From: Oscillospiraceae bacterium
GTDB taxonomy: Bacteria > Bacillota > Clostridia > UMGS1883 > UMGS1540
NCBI GenBank assembly: GCA_015068765.1
Contig: SVJY01000010.1
Location: forward strand, 1-49,039
Reading direction: 5' to 3'
DNA: 49,039 bases
Part shown: positions 34,570-42,358 of the stretch, in pieces
Layout of the letters: each line of letters begins with the position of its first letter
How positions within the stretch are numbered: position 1 is the first letter of the stretch
Position numbers and translations under genes: made by a program
Notes under the pieces: model-generated
Seen by the model: the letters and a program-made list of their open reading frames with translations, nothing else
What the model was told of the DNA's origin: nothing
Databases searched by the model: none

Positions 34570-35267
34570 ATATCTATTTGACTTTTTTGCGGATTTATAT
34601 TCGGAATCTGCCAATTAATAGGGCTTTGTACCGTTTCAATCAAAAATTCGTTGGCTTTTTCAAAATGTCCGCATCCAAAAAAACCGTTATACGCAGATAA
34701 GGGACTCGGATGTGGTGCGGAAAGGCAAAGATGTCGCTGTCGATTTACCCGTGCCGCCTTCTGCCGGGCATTTGCACCCCAGAGAAGAAATACCATGGGT
34801 TTTTCTCGCTTATCCAGTGCATCAATGACGGCATCGGTAAATTCCTCCCAGCCCTTCCCTTTATGGGAATTAGGCTCCCCTTCTCGCACGGAGAGAACCG
34901 TGTTCAAAAGGAGAACGCCCTGCGCCGCCCACGGCATCAGGTAGCCGTTATCCGGCACATATCCGCCCAGCTCGCTTTCAATCTCTTTATAAATATTCAC
35001 AAGAGACGGCGGTGCCGGAACCCCCGGCAGGACAGAAAAACACATCCCATGGGCTTGTCCCGGTCCGTGGTAAGGGTCCTGCCCCAAAATGACCACCTTA
35101 ACCTTATTATAAGGCGTGGCCTTCAGTGCCGAAAACAGGTTGTACATATCAGGATAAACCGTTTGCTTCTCATATTCTTCTTTCAGAAAGGCACGGAGCG
35201 TTATATAGTACGGCTTACTGAATTCACCGCCTATCACGCCGTCCCAGTCGTTACCGAGTTTAGGCAT
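34566..35267 (-). CDS. ung: uracil-DNA glycosylase Ung
   Basis: Removes uracil from DNA. The catalytic-water motif GQDPYHGPGQAHGMCFSV and the DNA-binding HPSPLSAYNGFFGCGHF are both present, so the enzyme should be active. The 233 residues match family I. It starts 9 bases after gph. The C-terminal coding end also carries the -35 of the carD promoter. Confidence 0.96.
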   Translation of the reverse strand: MPKLGNDWDGVIGGEFSKPYYITLRAFLKEEYEKQTVYPDMYNLFSALKATPYNKVKVVILGQDPYHGPGQAHGMCFSVLPGVPAPPSLVNIYKEIESELGGYVPDNGYLMPWAAQGVLLLNTVLSVREGEPNSHKGKGWEEFTDAVIDALDKREKPMVFLLWGANARQKAARVNRQRHLCLSAPHPSPLSAYNGFFGCGHFEKANEFLIETVQSPINWQIPNINPQKSQIDI

Positions 35268-35276
35268 AATCTCCTC

Positions 35277-35924
35277 CTACAGGTACGCCAGAATTTCTGC
35301 CGGTTCTTCTATGATGCAGTCTGCACCGCCTTCGGAAAGTTCTGCCCGATCCCGGAAGCCCCACAAAACGCCGACGGTATAAAACCCTGCTCGTTTTCCT
35401 GTTTCCATATCTACAGCCGTATCGCCAACATACAGGCATTCCGCCGGCACACAGCCCAAATTTCGGGCGATTTCCAGTGCCGCAGTGGGATCAGGCTTTA
35501 TAGGTACGCCTTCCATAGCCCCCCGTATTTCCGTAAAGGTTTCCTCGCCGAAAAAGCTTTTGATAATGGGCACTGTGGCTTCGTGCGGTTTATTGGAAAG
35601 CACGGCAATTTTAATGTTTTTCTCCTTTAATGCCGTTAAAAGTCCGGTGATGCCGGGATAAATTTCTGTTTTAAAAAGTGTATCGCTGTTATAGGCGTTT
35701 ATGTACATAGGATAGGCCGCATCAAACAGGCCTTCCCCATTCCGCCCTTTCAGCATCCGCTGAATCAGCACCTTGGCACCGTTGCCGATCATATATCGGT
35801 AGGCATCCTTTTCATAAGGTGCAAGTCCCAGGGTCTCCAGCGTTTTATTTCCATAATAGGACAGGGTTTCCAGCGTGTCTAAAAGCGTTCCGTCCAAATC
35901 AAAAATGACGGCCTTGTGTTGCAT
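35277..35924 (-). CDS. HAD-family phosphatase, phosphoglycolate phosphatase-like
   Basis: A haloacid-dehalogenase hydrolase: motif I KAVIFDLDGTLLDTLETL, motif II AVLSNKPHEATV, motif III PIKPDPTAALEIARNLG and motif IV YVGDTAVDMETG. A helical cap follows motif I, as in Gph. The 215 residues are typical. I use ATG 35924 (MQHKAV) with GAGGG 7 bases upstream; an earlier in-frame ATG lies inside rsmE. It starts 2 bases after rsmE. The substrate may be phosphoglycolate, but the family is broad. Confidence 0.9.
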   Translation of the reverse strand: MQHKAVIFDLDGTLLDTLETLSYYGNKTLETLGLAPYEKDAYRYMIGNGAKVLIQRMLKGRNGEGLFDAAYPMYINAYNSDTLFKTEIYPGITGLLTALKEKNIKIAVLSNKPHEATVPIIKSFFGEETFTEIRGAMEGVPIKPDPTAALEIARNLGCVPAECLYVGDTAVDMETGKRAGFYTVGVLWGFRDRAELSEGGADCIIEEPAEILAYL

Positions 35925-35926
35925 TT

Positions 35927-36643
35927 TTATCCCTCGATTTCGTATAAAATATTGCCACAAGTTACAGGTCCCGCCGTCTCTGTACGCAAAATCCGGCGTC
36001 CCAGTGTCACAACCTTAAGTCCTGCCTTTGCGGCCATGCTTTTTTCTTCTTCCGTAAAGCCGCCTTCCGGTCCTATAAGCACTGCGACGGTTTTCGGTTT
36101 TTTATCTCGCAGTACCGCCTTTAGGCTCTGCTCCCGTTCACATTCATAGGGGAACAGCGAAAGCTCCGCCTCTGCCGCTTCACGGACGGCATCGGAAAAG
36201 GATACGGGTGCACCCACCTCGGGCACAATGCCTCTCCCGGATTGCTTCGCCGCCTCCAGTGCAATCTTAGAAAGGCGTTCTCCCTTTGGCGTGCCTTCCT
36301 TTACCACTCTCGCCGTGACCATGGGTATAATCCGGCTGACGCCGATTTCTACACATTTTTGTACAATATAGTCGAGCTTCGCACCCTTTGGCAGACCCTG
36401 ATACAGTGTAATTTGGCAAGGCGGCTCCACTGTGCTTTCCTTTTGTTCTACGATCTCCGCCGTTACTGTTTTTTTATCGGACGCAGATAGACGGCAGAGA
36501 TAGTCGGTACAGGCACCGTCACAGACAGTGAAAGTATCCCCCTCACGCATACGCAACACCTTTGTGATATGAGTCACATCCTCACCCTGCATATAAATCC
36601 TTCCGTCGCAGATTGCATCTCGAGATACAAAAAATCTTGCCAT
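35927..36643 (-). CDS. rsmE: 16S rRNA (uracil-1498-N3)-methyltransferase RsmE
   Basis: A SPOUT methyltransferase acting on 16S rRNA. The N-terminal PUA-like part (ARFFVSRDAICDGRIYMQGE) is followed by the knot region VAVLIGPEGGFTEEE, LKVVTLGRRILRTETAG, a clear signature. The 238 residues match the family. It sits between prmA (15-base gap) and gph (2-base gap) in the trxA run; a prmA-rsmE pair is common in Firmicutes. Confidence 0.95.
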   Translation of the reverse strand: MARFFVSRDAICDGRIYMQGEDVTHITKVLRMREGDTFTVCDGACTDYLCRLSASDKKTVTAEIVEQKESTVEPPCQITLYQGLPKGAKLDYIVQKCVEIGVSRIIPMVTARVVKEGTPKGERLSKIALEAAKQSGRGIVPEVGAPVSFSDAVREAAEAELSLFPYECEREQSLKAVLRDKKPKTVAVLIGPEGGFTEEEKSMAAKAGLKVVTLGRRILRTETAGPVTCGNILYEIEG

Positions 36644-36658
36644 TTTCAGCCCTTCTTT

Positions 36659-37609
36659 TTACTTTTGTTCCGCTAAAATCGCCCACCATTCCCCGTCCTG
36701 CTCCTTAGAGAGCACGGCAAAGCCATTTTCTGCGAGTGCATCCAGCACGTCCTCTACCCGATCGTTGATAATACCGGAGCATAAGAATTTACCGCCACTT
36801 TTCAGATAACGGCCAACCTTTGCAGAAAGCGGGATAATGACGTCCGCCACAATATTGGCAACCACAACGTCAAAAACCTCTTCCGTCACCGTCTCTTCCA
36901 GCACATTGCCGCAATATACGGAATAGTTTTCATTTGTGATGCCGGAAAGAGCCGCATTTTCGTAGGCGATACGGGGTGCCGCCGCATCAATATCCACCGC
37001 CACTGCACGCTCTGCACCCAAAAGCAGTGATAAGATAGACAAAATACCACTTCCGCAGCCCACATCAAATACAGTCATACCCGATTGAACGATTTTCTCA
37101 AGATATGTCATGCACAGACGGGTGGTGTTGTGACTGCCTGTGCCGAACAGCATGCCGGGATTGATACGAAGCACCACGCCTTCCCCTTCGCAGTCCGTCC
37201 ACGCCGGGATGACAGTGATGTTTTTCCCTACAGTGAAGGGCTTATAGTATTGCTTCCATTTTTCAAACCAATCATTCTCGTCAATATTACATAGGGATAC
37301 TTCCAGAGAGCCAAGCGACGGATCTCCCTTTATTCTCTGCAGGTTTTCACGCAGAAGCAAAAGCATCTCCCGCCCGTTTTCGTCATCCCTAAGATAGACG
37401 CTTACCTTCGTAGGTCCTTTTTTTGCCTCACGAAGTGCATCATCCACATAATCCCAATACCGGGTATTATTCTCCAGAAAATTTTCAAAATCTGCCTCGT
37501 CCTCTATCTCTGCCCCTTCAATTCCCATAGAAAGAAGCATCCCGTAAAGCGGTTCAATACCGGCACTGGTTGTTTCAATACTGACGCGAATCCACTCCGT
37601 GTTCAGCAT
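36659..37609 (-). CDS. prmA: ribosomal protein L11 methyltransferase PrmA
   Basis: Methylates ribosomal protein L11. The N-terminal domain WIRVSIETTSAGIEPLYGML is followed by the SAM-binding TVFDVGCGSGILSILSLLLGA, and VVANIVADVIIPLSAKV is present (Asn-containing motif). The 316 residues fit. Its start overlaps the end of trxA by 7 bases. The next gene is rsmE, so two ribosome-modifying enzymes are adjacent. Confidence 0.95.
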   Translation of the reverse strand: MLNTEWIRVSIETTSAGIEPLYGMLLSMGIEGAEIEDEADFENFLENNTRYWDYVDDALREAKKGPTKVSVYLRDDENGREMLLLLRENLQRIKGDPSLGSLEVSLCNIDENDWFEKWKQYYKPFTVGKNITVIPAWTDCEGEGVVLRINPGMLFGTGSHNTTRLCMTYLEKIVQSGMTVFDVGCGSGILSILSLLLGAERAVAVDIDAAAPRIAYENAALSGITNENYSVYCGNVLEETVTEEVFDVVVANIVADVIIPLSAKVGRYLKSGGKFLCSGIINDRVEDVLDALAENGFAVLSKEQDGEWWAILAEQK

Positions 37610-37920
37610 AAGGCTTCTAACTTTCCGCGGAGTGTTTCTTCCGGCACAAAGCCAACCACACGGTCCGCTTCCTCTCCGTTCTTAAAAAGAATCAGGGTGG
37701 GGATACTGATAATACCGTAGCCGGCTGCCAGTGCCCCGTCCGCATCGGTGTTCACCTTGTAAACATAGGCACGACCTGCAAATTCCGCCGCCAGCTTTTC
37801 TACCGTGGGCATGAGCATTTTACAGGGACCGCACCAGTCTGCATAAAAGTCTACAAGCACAGGCTTATCTGCTTTCTTAACTTTTTCTTCAAAATCTGTT
37901 GTTTTAATAATTTCGGCCAT
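37603..37920 (-). CDS. trxA: thioredoxin TrxA
   Basis: A small cytoplasmic disulfide reductant with the active site WCGPC at residues 29-33 in VLVDFYADWCGPCKML, and a cis-proline near SIPTLILFKNG. It has 105 residues from ATG 37920, which has AAAGGA 8 bases upstream; the earlier in-frame starts lie over the promoter. It is the first gene of the long minus-strand run, and its stop overlaps prmA. It has its own promoter with a small palindrome in the leader. Confidence 0.95.
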   Translation of the reverse strand: MAEIIKTTDFEEKVKKADKPVLVDFYADWCGPCKMLMPTVEKLAAEFAGRAYVYKVNTDADGALAAGYGIISIPTLILFKNGEEADRVVGFVPEETLRGKLEALC

Positions 37921-37937
37921 TGTCTTCATCCTTTCTT

Positions 37938-37951
37938 CGGGCATTTGCCCG
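37938..37951. repeat. CGGGCA/TGCCCG palindrome in the trxA leader
   Basis: A perfect 6-bp inverted repeat around TT, between the promoter and the ribosome binding site of trxA. A tiny hairpin or an operator. No factor recognised. Confidence 0.35.
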
Positions 37952-37958
37952 TATAAAC

Positions 37959-37987
37959 AGTATACCATATTATTCCACAAATTGCAA
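37959..37987 (-). promoter_or_regulatory. promoter of the trxA-prmA run
   Basis: Minus strand TTGCAA (37982-37987), 17 bases, TGG-TATACT (TATACT at 37959-37964). The extended -10 makes it strong. Confidence 0.7.
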
Positions 37988-38026
37988 GGGCTTTATGCAC
38001 AATTCCTATTGTCTGCAAAAAGCATA

Positions 38027-38064
38027 AACGGGGGATGCAGTTCGATTCTCCTGCACCCCCCGTT
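38027..38064 (-). terminator. terminator of the oxidoreductase/esterase operon
   Basis: AACGGGGGATGCAG (38027-38040) pairs with CTGCACCCCCCGTT (38051-38064, one mismatch). On the minus strand a T-rich run follows. It lies 8 bases after the SGNH esterase gene. Confidence 0.75.
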
Positions 38065-38071
38065 CTTCTTT

Positions 38072-39031
38072 TTATATATTCAGTACATTTTGTATCTCTT
38101 TTTCCCGCACCAGTGCTGCGGCAAAATGTAGGAATCCGCTTTCGTTTAGGTGGACAGCCGGCTGATGATCGCCGTAAAAATCTTCTAACGGCGGTACGAG
38201 ACGCATACCGTCCAATACCCGGATGAAGGAATATTTTTCGTATTCTTTCCGTATTATTTCCCGCATTTCCGTAAAGGTCATCCCCCCATACACTGCATCC
38301 GCATCATTACGCCATGTGGGCAGAATACCGAAAATATGCCGACAGGAAAAGACTTCCGTAAGTCGAACCAAATACGCCTCCACGCTCTGTCGGAAGCTTT
38401 CTTTATCTTCTGCCTGCCTCCAATCATTCGTGCCGAACGCAACGGTTATAATATCCGGCTCTCTGTCTACCCGGTCAATATCTTCCGCAGAAAACTTACC
38501 GCCGCATATACCCATATTGATATAATCACAGCCTGCATAAGTAGCCGCAAGACGGGGATAGGTTATTGCCGGGTGGGCGCTGTGCATCCCCTGGGTGATA
38601 GAATCGCCGAAAAAGAGCCAAAACTGTTCCTTTTTGGGAATCGGACGCACGGGTGCATTCCACTGTACGTCCTTCACCCGCAGTCTGGCAAGGTGGGGAA
38701 ACATCAGCTGTACGGTCCTCTCTCCGGTTCCCGGTAGCAAAAGCGTGGCCACGCCGGAATCCTCTGTTAAATTTTCTGCCGCCTGTAACACTCCGTCTAT
38801 CAGAATATCTACATAGGCGTTTGGACGTACCCGATTGGTAATGGAATATGAAAACGAGACTTGCGTTGCCGCCGTCACGGCACCGATGCCTGTTCCTGCC
38901 GTGCAACCGGCACATTTCAGATATGCCTCTCTCCTGCTGACGGCTTTCATCTGTGCCTCTGTCAGCCGGGAAGGCACAAGGAAGCCGTCCTCCTCCAAAA
39001 CACTTGTGCAACCAATAAAATATGTTTTCAT
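38072..39031 (-). CDS. two-domain SGNH/GDSL esterase (carbohydrate esterase-like)
   Basis: An N-terminal beta-sandwich domain of about 130 residues precedes an SGNH hydrolase. It has the serine in LFFGDSITQGMHSAHP (near 140-150), Gly in NMGICGGKFS, Asn in VAFGTNDWRQAE, and the late His in AVHLNESGFLHFA. This resembles acetyl-xylan esterases with a jelly-roll front. The 319 residues have no signal peptide, so the substrate is probably an imported oligosaccharide. It is the last gene of a three-gene operon with CE15-like esterase and oxidoreductase. Confidence 0.87.
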   Translation of the reverse strand: MKTYFIGCTSVLEEDGFLVPSRLTEAQMKAVSRREAYLKCAGCTAGTGIGAVTAATQVSFSYSITNRVRPNAYVDILIDGVLQAAENLTEDSGVATLLLPGTGERTVQLMFPHLARLRVKDVQWNAPVRPIPKKEQFWLFFGDSITQGMHSAHPAITYPRLAATYAGCDYINMGICGGKFSAEDIDRVDREPDIITVAFGTNDWRQAEDKESFRQSVEAYLVRLTEVFSCRHIFGILPTWRNDADAVYGGMTFTEMREIIRKEYEKYSFIRVLDGMRLVPPLEDFYGDHQPAVHLNESGFLHFAAALVREKEIQNVLNI

Positions 39032-39052
39032 TTTCTTCTCCTCATCGTTTAT

Positions 39053-40099
39053 TTACTGCAGGAAAAACTGCAGGAACAGATTCCAATCTGCCCGGCTTAA
39101 ATAGTGCTCTCCTGCACGCAGATGGTACCCAATATCACCGGCGTGGAAGACATCTCCAATCTCCGGCAGTCTATCCGCCGAGATAAAGCCGGTTTTTCCC
39201 AGTGCTTCATAATAGGAAGAAACTGCCGCACAGTTTAGATATTCCGAAACAGGGTCTGCCCAGCTGTCTGCCGCCGCACTGGCTACATAAATCTTACGGG
39301 GTGCAATGGCCGCCAGAAGGAAATGCTGATCAAAGGGCATTTCCGCTTCCCGTCCTGCATAGGTTTTATATTTCTCACAGAACCAGTAGCCGTATCTTTC
39401 ATTGATTTTTTCTACCGTTTCTCCGTTTTTGCCACGGGCGATTGCCGCACCGCCGCAGCCGGAGTTATTAGAATACACATGGGTAAAACGTAAGTCAAAG
39501 GCGCCTGCTAATAGTGCAGTCTTTCCCAGTCTGGAATGCCCTGCCACCGCAAGACGTTCTCTGTCCACCGATTCATTCTCCAGAATATAGTCCAGTATGA
39601 GCGAAGCACAGTATGCCCACATGGAAATCTTTCCGCACCGGATACCACGTTCTGCCAAAAATCCGGCAAAGCCGTCGGTGAAATCGTTATTATCCTTTGT
39701 GACATCCTCGTAATAAAGAGATGCAAAGCCGATTCCCCGGTCAAGAAGCTCCTCTGCCGGAAGGTATTTATCCGGCACGTCCGGTCTGAAGTTAATCAGT
39801 ACCACAAACGGAAGATTCATTTTGTCCGTAGGGAAAACAAGACGGAACGGGAAAGAAAACGTTCCACCGAGAACCGAGACCGTCAGGCGGATTTTACGAA
39901 GCCTTGCTTTTCCGGCAAAGTCTGCGGGCGTCCCTTCGTCTTCTATGACGCTCTGCACAAAATCCGGTGCAGGCGGCCGCTCTCCGTATATCTCCTTCTG
40001 TAATATATCCAGAACGCGTGCACGGCGTTTGTCCGGCAAATTACCTTCTTCCGGAATCGGCGGAAGCTTTCGCAGCTCCAGTTCATTTTTCAGAAACAT
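39053..40099 (-). CDS. CE15-like glucuronoyl esterase / acetyl-xylan esterase-type hydrolase
   Basis: An alpha/beta hydrolase with nucleophile serine in VAGHSRLGKTALLAGAFD, followed by NNSGCGGAAIARGKNGE, then FDQHFLLAAIAPRKIYVASA. The probable catalytic histidine is in GYHLRAGEHYLSRADWN. This matches the CE15 type, which cleaves esters of 4-O-methylglucuronate. No signal peptide precedes the start MFLKNELELRKLPP, so it should act in the cytoplasm, unlike most CE15 enzymes. The 348 residues sit between an oxidoreductase and an SGNH esterase in one operon under an AraC regulator. The precise ester is inference. Confidence 0.8.
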   Translation of the reverse strand: MFLKNELELRKLPPIPEEGNLPDKRRARVLDILQKEIYGERPPAPDFVQSVIEDEGTPADFAGKARLRKIRLTVSVLGGTFSFPFRLVFPTDKMNLPFVVLINFRPDVPDKYLPAEELLDRGIGFASLYYEDVTKDNNDFTDGFAGFLAERGIRCGKISMWAYCASLILDYILENESVDRERLAVAGHSRLGKTALLAGAFDLRFTHVYSNNSGCGGAAIARGKNGETVEKINERYGYWFCEKYKTYAGREAEMPFDQHFLLAAIAPRKIYVASAAADSWADPVSEYLNCAAVSSYYEALGKTGFISADRLPEIGDVFHAGDIGYHLRAGEHYLSRADWNLFLQFFLQ

Positions 40100-40109
40100 A
40101 TGTCACCTC

Positions 40110-41270
40110 TCAATATGTACCTGCCGTATCCACTGTCTGTTCTTTTACATGTTTTTCTATATTTGAATTTCTGATTTTTTCCTGCAAAAGTGCATAGAAT
40201 CTGTCGTGGGGGAAATTTTTTACATCCACCGTCTCTCCCGTCCAGCCACTGAGATGAATGGCATTGGAGATAGTCAGTCCCCGGATTCCTTCCTCGCCCG
40301 GTGACAAAAGTGCTGTACCGTTTAAAATGGCTTCTGCAAAATTCTGTATGATGCCCTGATGCTGTTCGCCACCGGAAACATCTACCGGGAGCAGACATTT
40401 CCAGCATTCCGGTTTCCCGAAGGGAAGGGTGTTATTCTTTTCAAACTCCCGCTCGGAAATTACATTTCGTTCAAACAGCATTTGATTATTTTCAATGACA
40501 ATCTTACCCATATCACAGGCAACCTCAAGCCGGTTTGTTCCCGGTGCTTCGCCGGTGGAGGTAATATATTCTCCCATCGTGCCGTTTTCATATTCAAACA
40601 ACGCCACCAAATCGTCTTCGACTTCGATATTATGATATTTTCCGAAGCATACCCGGGCAAACACCTTATCCGGCATTCCGAACATCCACTGCCACAAATC
40701 CAGCTGATGGGGGTTCTGGTTAATGAGTGCACCGCCGCCCTCATCCTTCCATGTGGAACGCCAAACATTGCTGTCATGGTATGCCTGGGGTCGATACCAG
40801 TGGGTTACAATCCACGTAACACGCTTAATATGGCCCAGCTGGCCCTCCTGTATCATTGTGCGGAGCTTTTGGTACGCCGGGTTTGTTCTCTGGTTATACA
40901 TAATCGCAAAGACCCGATCCGTTTTTGCCGCCGCTTCGTTCATTTCCCGTACCTGCTTTGTGTAAACGCCAGCCGGTTTTTCGCTGAGAACATGGAGACC
41001 CTTCTCCAGTGCTTCGATAACCAGACGCGGATGATCATAATGAGGCGTGGCAATCAGAACCGCTTCGCAAAGTCCGCTGTCCATTAGTTCCTCCGCCGAA
41101 GAAAAAATCGGCACATCCGGGAACATTTTTTTTAAAGTCTCCCGACGGGCTTCGGATACGTCGCAAATGGCACAAAGCTCTGCCGCCGGCACTTTCCCTC
41201 CCATAATACTTTTTACATGGTTGCTACCCATATTTCCACAGCCTATAACACCAATTCTAACCTTTCGCAT
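40110..41270 (-). CDS. Gfo/Idh/MocA-family oxidoreductase
   Basis: An NAD(P)-dependent sugar dehydrogenase fold: Rossmann motif RKVRIGVIGCGNMGSNHVK, EKP motif LSEKPAGVYTKQ with the catalytic lysine, and the C-terminal domain with histidines in NQNPHQLDLWQWMFG. It has 386 residues from ATG 41270 with GGAG upstream; the earlier in-frame start at 41300 has no site. It is the first gene of the operon with two esterases, divergent from the AraC gene. Family members act on inositol, glucose or uronate derivatives. The substrate is unknown. Confidence 0.9.
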   Translation of the reverse strand: MRKVRIGVIGCGNMGSNHVKSIMGGKVPAAELCAICDVSEARRETLKKMFPDVPIFSSAEELMDSGLCEAVLIATPHYDHPRLVIEALEKGLHVLSEKPAGVYTKQVREMNEAAAKTDRVFAIMYNQRTNPAYQKLRTMIQEGQLGHIKRVTWIVTHWYRPQAYHDSNVWRSTWKDEGGGALINQNPHQLDLWQWMFGMPDKVFARVCFGKYHNIEVEDDLVALFEYENGTMGEYITSTGEAPGTNRLEVACDMGKIVIENNQMLFERNVISEREFEKNNTLPFGKPECWKCLLPVDVSGGEQHQGIIQNFAEAILNGTALLSPGEEGIRGLTISNAIHLSGWTGETVDVKNFPHDRFYALLQEKIRNSNIEKHVKEQTVDTAGTY

Positions 41271-41322
41271 ATTTTTCTCCTTTTTCGTCCCATATCGCAC
41301 TTAAGATTCAATGTTTTATTTA

Positions 41323-41328
41323 AGTATA
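41323..41328 (-). promoter_or_regulatory. -10 of the oxidoreductase/esterase operon promoter
   Basis: TATACT on the minus strand with only a weak -35 17 bases upstream (TTTTAT). A poor -35 next to the inverted repeat at 41348-41380 is what an activator-dependent promoter would look like. Confidence 0.45.
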
Positions 41329-41347
41329 ACATAAATAAATGAAAAAT

Positions 41348-41380
41348 AAAATGCAAAAAATTGGCTTTTTATTTGCATTT
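41348..41380. repeat. 9-bp inverted repeat between divergent promoters, AraC operator candidate
   Basis: AAATGCAAA (41348-41356) and TTTGCATTT (41372-41380), centres 24 bases apart. One arm overlaps the -35 of the AraC gene and the other borders the weak -35 of the esterase operon. Confidence 0.55.
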
Positions 41381-41401
41381 ATTGCTTTTTTATGCTATTA
41401 T
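41373..41401 (+). promoter_or_regulatory. promoter of the divergent AraC gene
   Basis: TTGCAT (41373-41378), 17 bases, TGC-TATTAT (TATTAT at 41396-41401). The -35 is inside the right arm of the inverted repeat, suggesting autoregulation. GAGGTG precedes the ATG at 41420. Confidence 0.65.
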
Positions 41402-41419
41402 AGCAAATGAGGTGATTCT

Positions 41420-42208
41420 ATGGAACAATCATTTGAGCTACGAAACCTGATTTATGAAAATCCTTCCAATGACAGATTTGTACTGCATGTGCATGAAAAG
41501 TATGAAATATATATGTTTTTGGAGGGCGAAGCACGGTTTATCGTAGAAGCCGATACGTATCCGCTTTGTCACGGTGATGTCATCATTGTCCGGAAAAACC
41601 AGATGCACCGGGCATACCAGATGAGTCAAAAGAGATATCAGTCCCTTGTGCTCTGGGTTTCTCCGTCTTTTTTCGTGCAGAACGACTGTGCGGAATACGA
41701 AACACATTTTATGCAGCCTGAACTTATGGGTAGTAAAATTGACGCTGAAACTGTACGAAGCAGTGGTCTTTATGATGCGATGATGCGACTTCGCAAATAT
41801 TCAAACCGATGCACAGACCCGGATCAGCCGGTTGTCCGCGGTATTGTCCTTGAAATTCTGTATCTTCTCCGGAATATTAATGCCTATTCCGATGCCGAGC
41901 AAGGAAACGAACGACTAAAAAATATTTTTTCATACATAAATGAAAATTTTACAGGGCAGATCACGCTTGATTCCATTGCCGAAAACTGCTTTATTTCTAA
42001 GTATCACCTTTGCCATATCTTCCCTGCGGTTACCGGCCTTACCGTACACCGGTATATTACCAGCAAACGACTTGACTACGCTCGCTCTCTGATACAGGAA
42101 GGTGCCACCCTCTCCCAAGCTGCGGAAGCCGCCGGGTTTGCCACCTATTCCTCCTTCTATCGTGCATATCTGGCCGAACACGGGCATTCTCCCATACAAG
42201 ATAAATAA
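41420..42208 (+). CDS. AraC-family regulator of the esterase operon
   Basis: A cupin N-terminus (FVLHVHEKYEIYMFLEGEAR with metal-like His, then LCHGDVIIVRKNQMHRAY) and a C-terminal AraC DNA-binding domain with two helix-turn-helix segments (ITLDSIAENCFISKYHLCHI; LSQAAEAAGFATYSSFYRAY). The 262 residues are typical. It is divergent from the Gfo/Idh-CE15-SGNH operon, so it probably activates that operon on a uronate or xylan-derived sugar. A terminator-like hairpin for the opposing gene follows. Confidence 0.9.
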   Translation: MEQSFELRNLIYENPSNDRFVLHVHEKYEIYMFLEGEARFIVEADTYPLCHGDVIIVRKNQMHRAYQMSQKRYQSLVLWVSPSFFVQNDCAEYETHFMQPELMGSKIDAETVRSSGLYDAMMRLRKYSNRCTDPDQPVVRGIVLEILYLLRNINAYSDAEQGNERLKNIFSYINENFTGQITLDSIAENCFISKYHLCHIFPAVTGLTVHRYITSKRLDYARSLIQEGATLSQAAEAAGFATYSSFYRAYLAEHGHSPIQDK

Positions 42209-42261
42209 AGGAAAGCTTCCAAAATATTTTCATAACGTACAGAATCGACCCTGTTCAAAAA

Positions 42262-42311
42262 AACCGACCTCCAAATTGTCAGATTTTAGGTCTAACTTTT
42301 GGGGGTCGGTT
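42262..42311 (-). terminator. terminator of the SLH glycosidase gene
   Basis: AACCGACCTCCAAA (42262-42275) pairs with TTTTGGGGGTCGGTT (42297-42311), with a small inner AGA/TCT pair. On the minus strand it ends in a T run. It is 48 bases after the stop. Confidence 0.75.
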
Positions 42312-42358
42312 AAAAAATATGCAGTTCGTTTTTTATTTCAAAGGTATCCTGTCTGATT

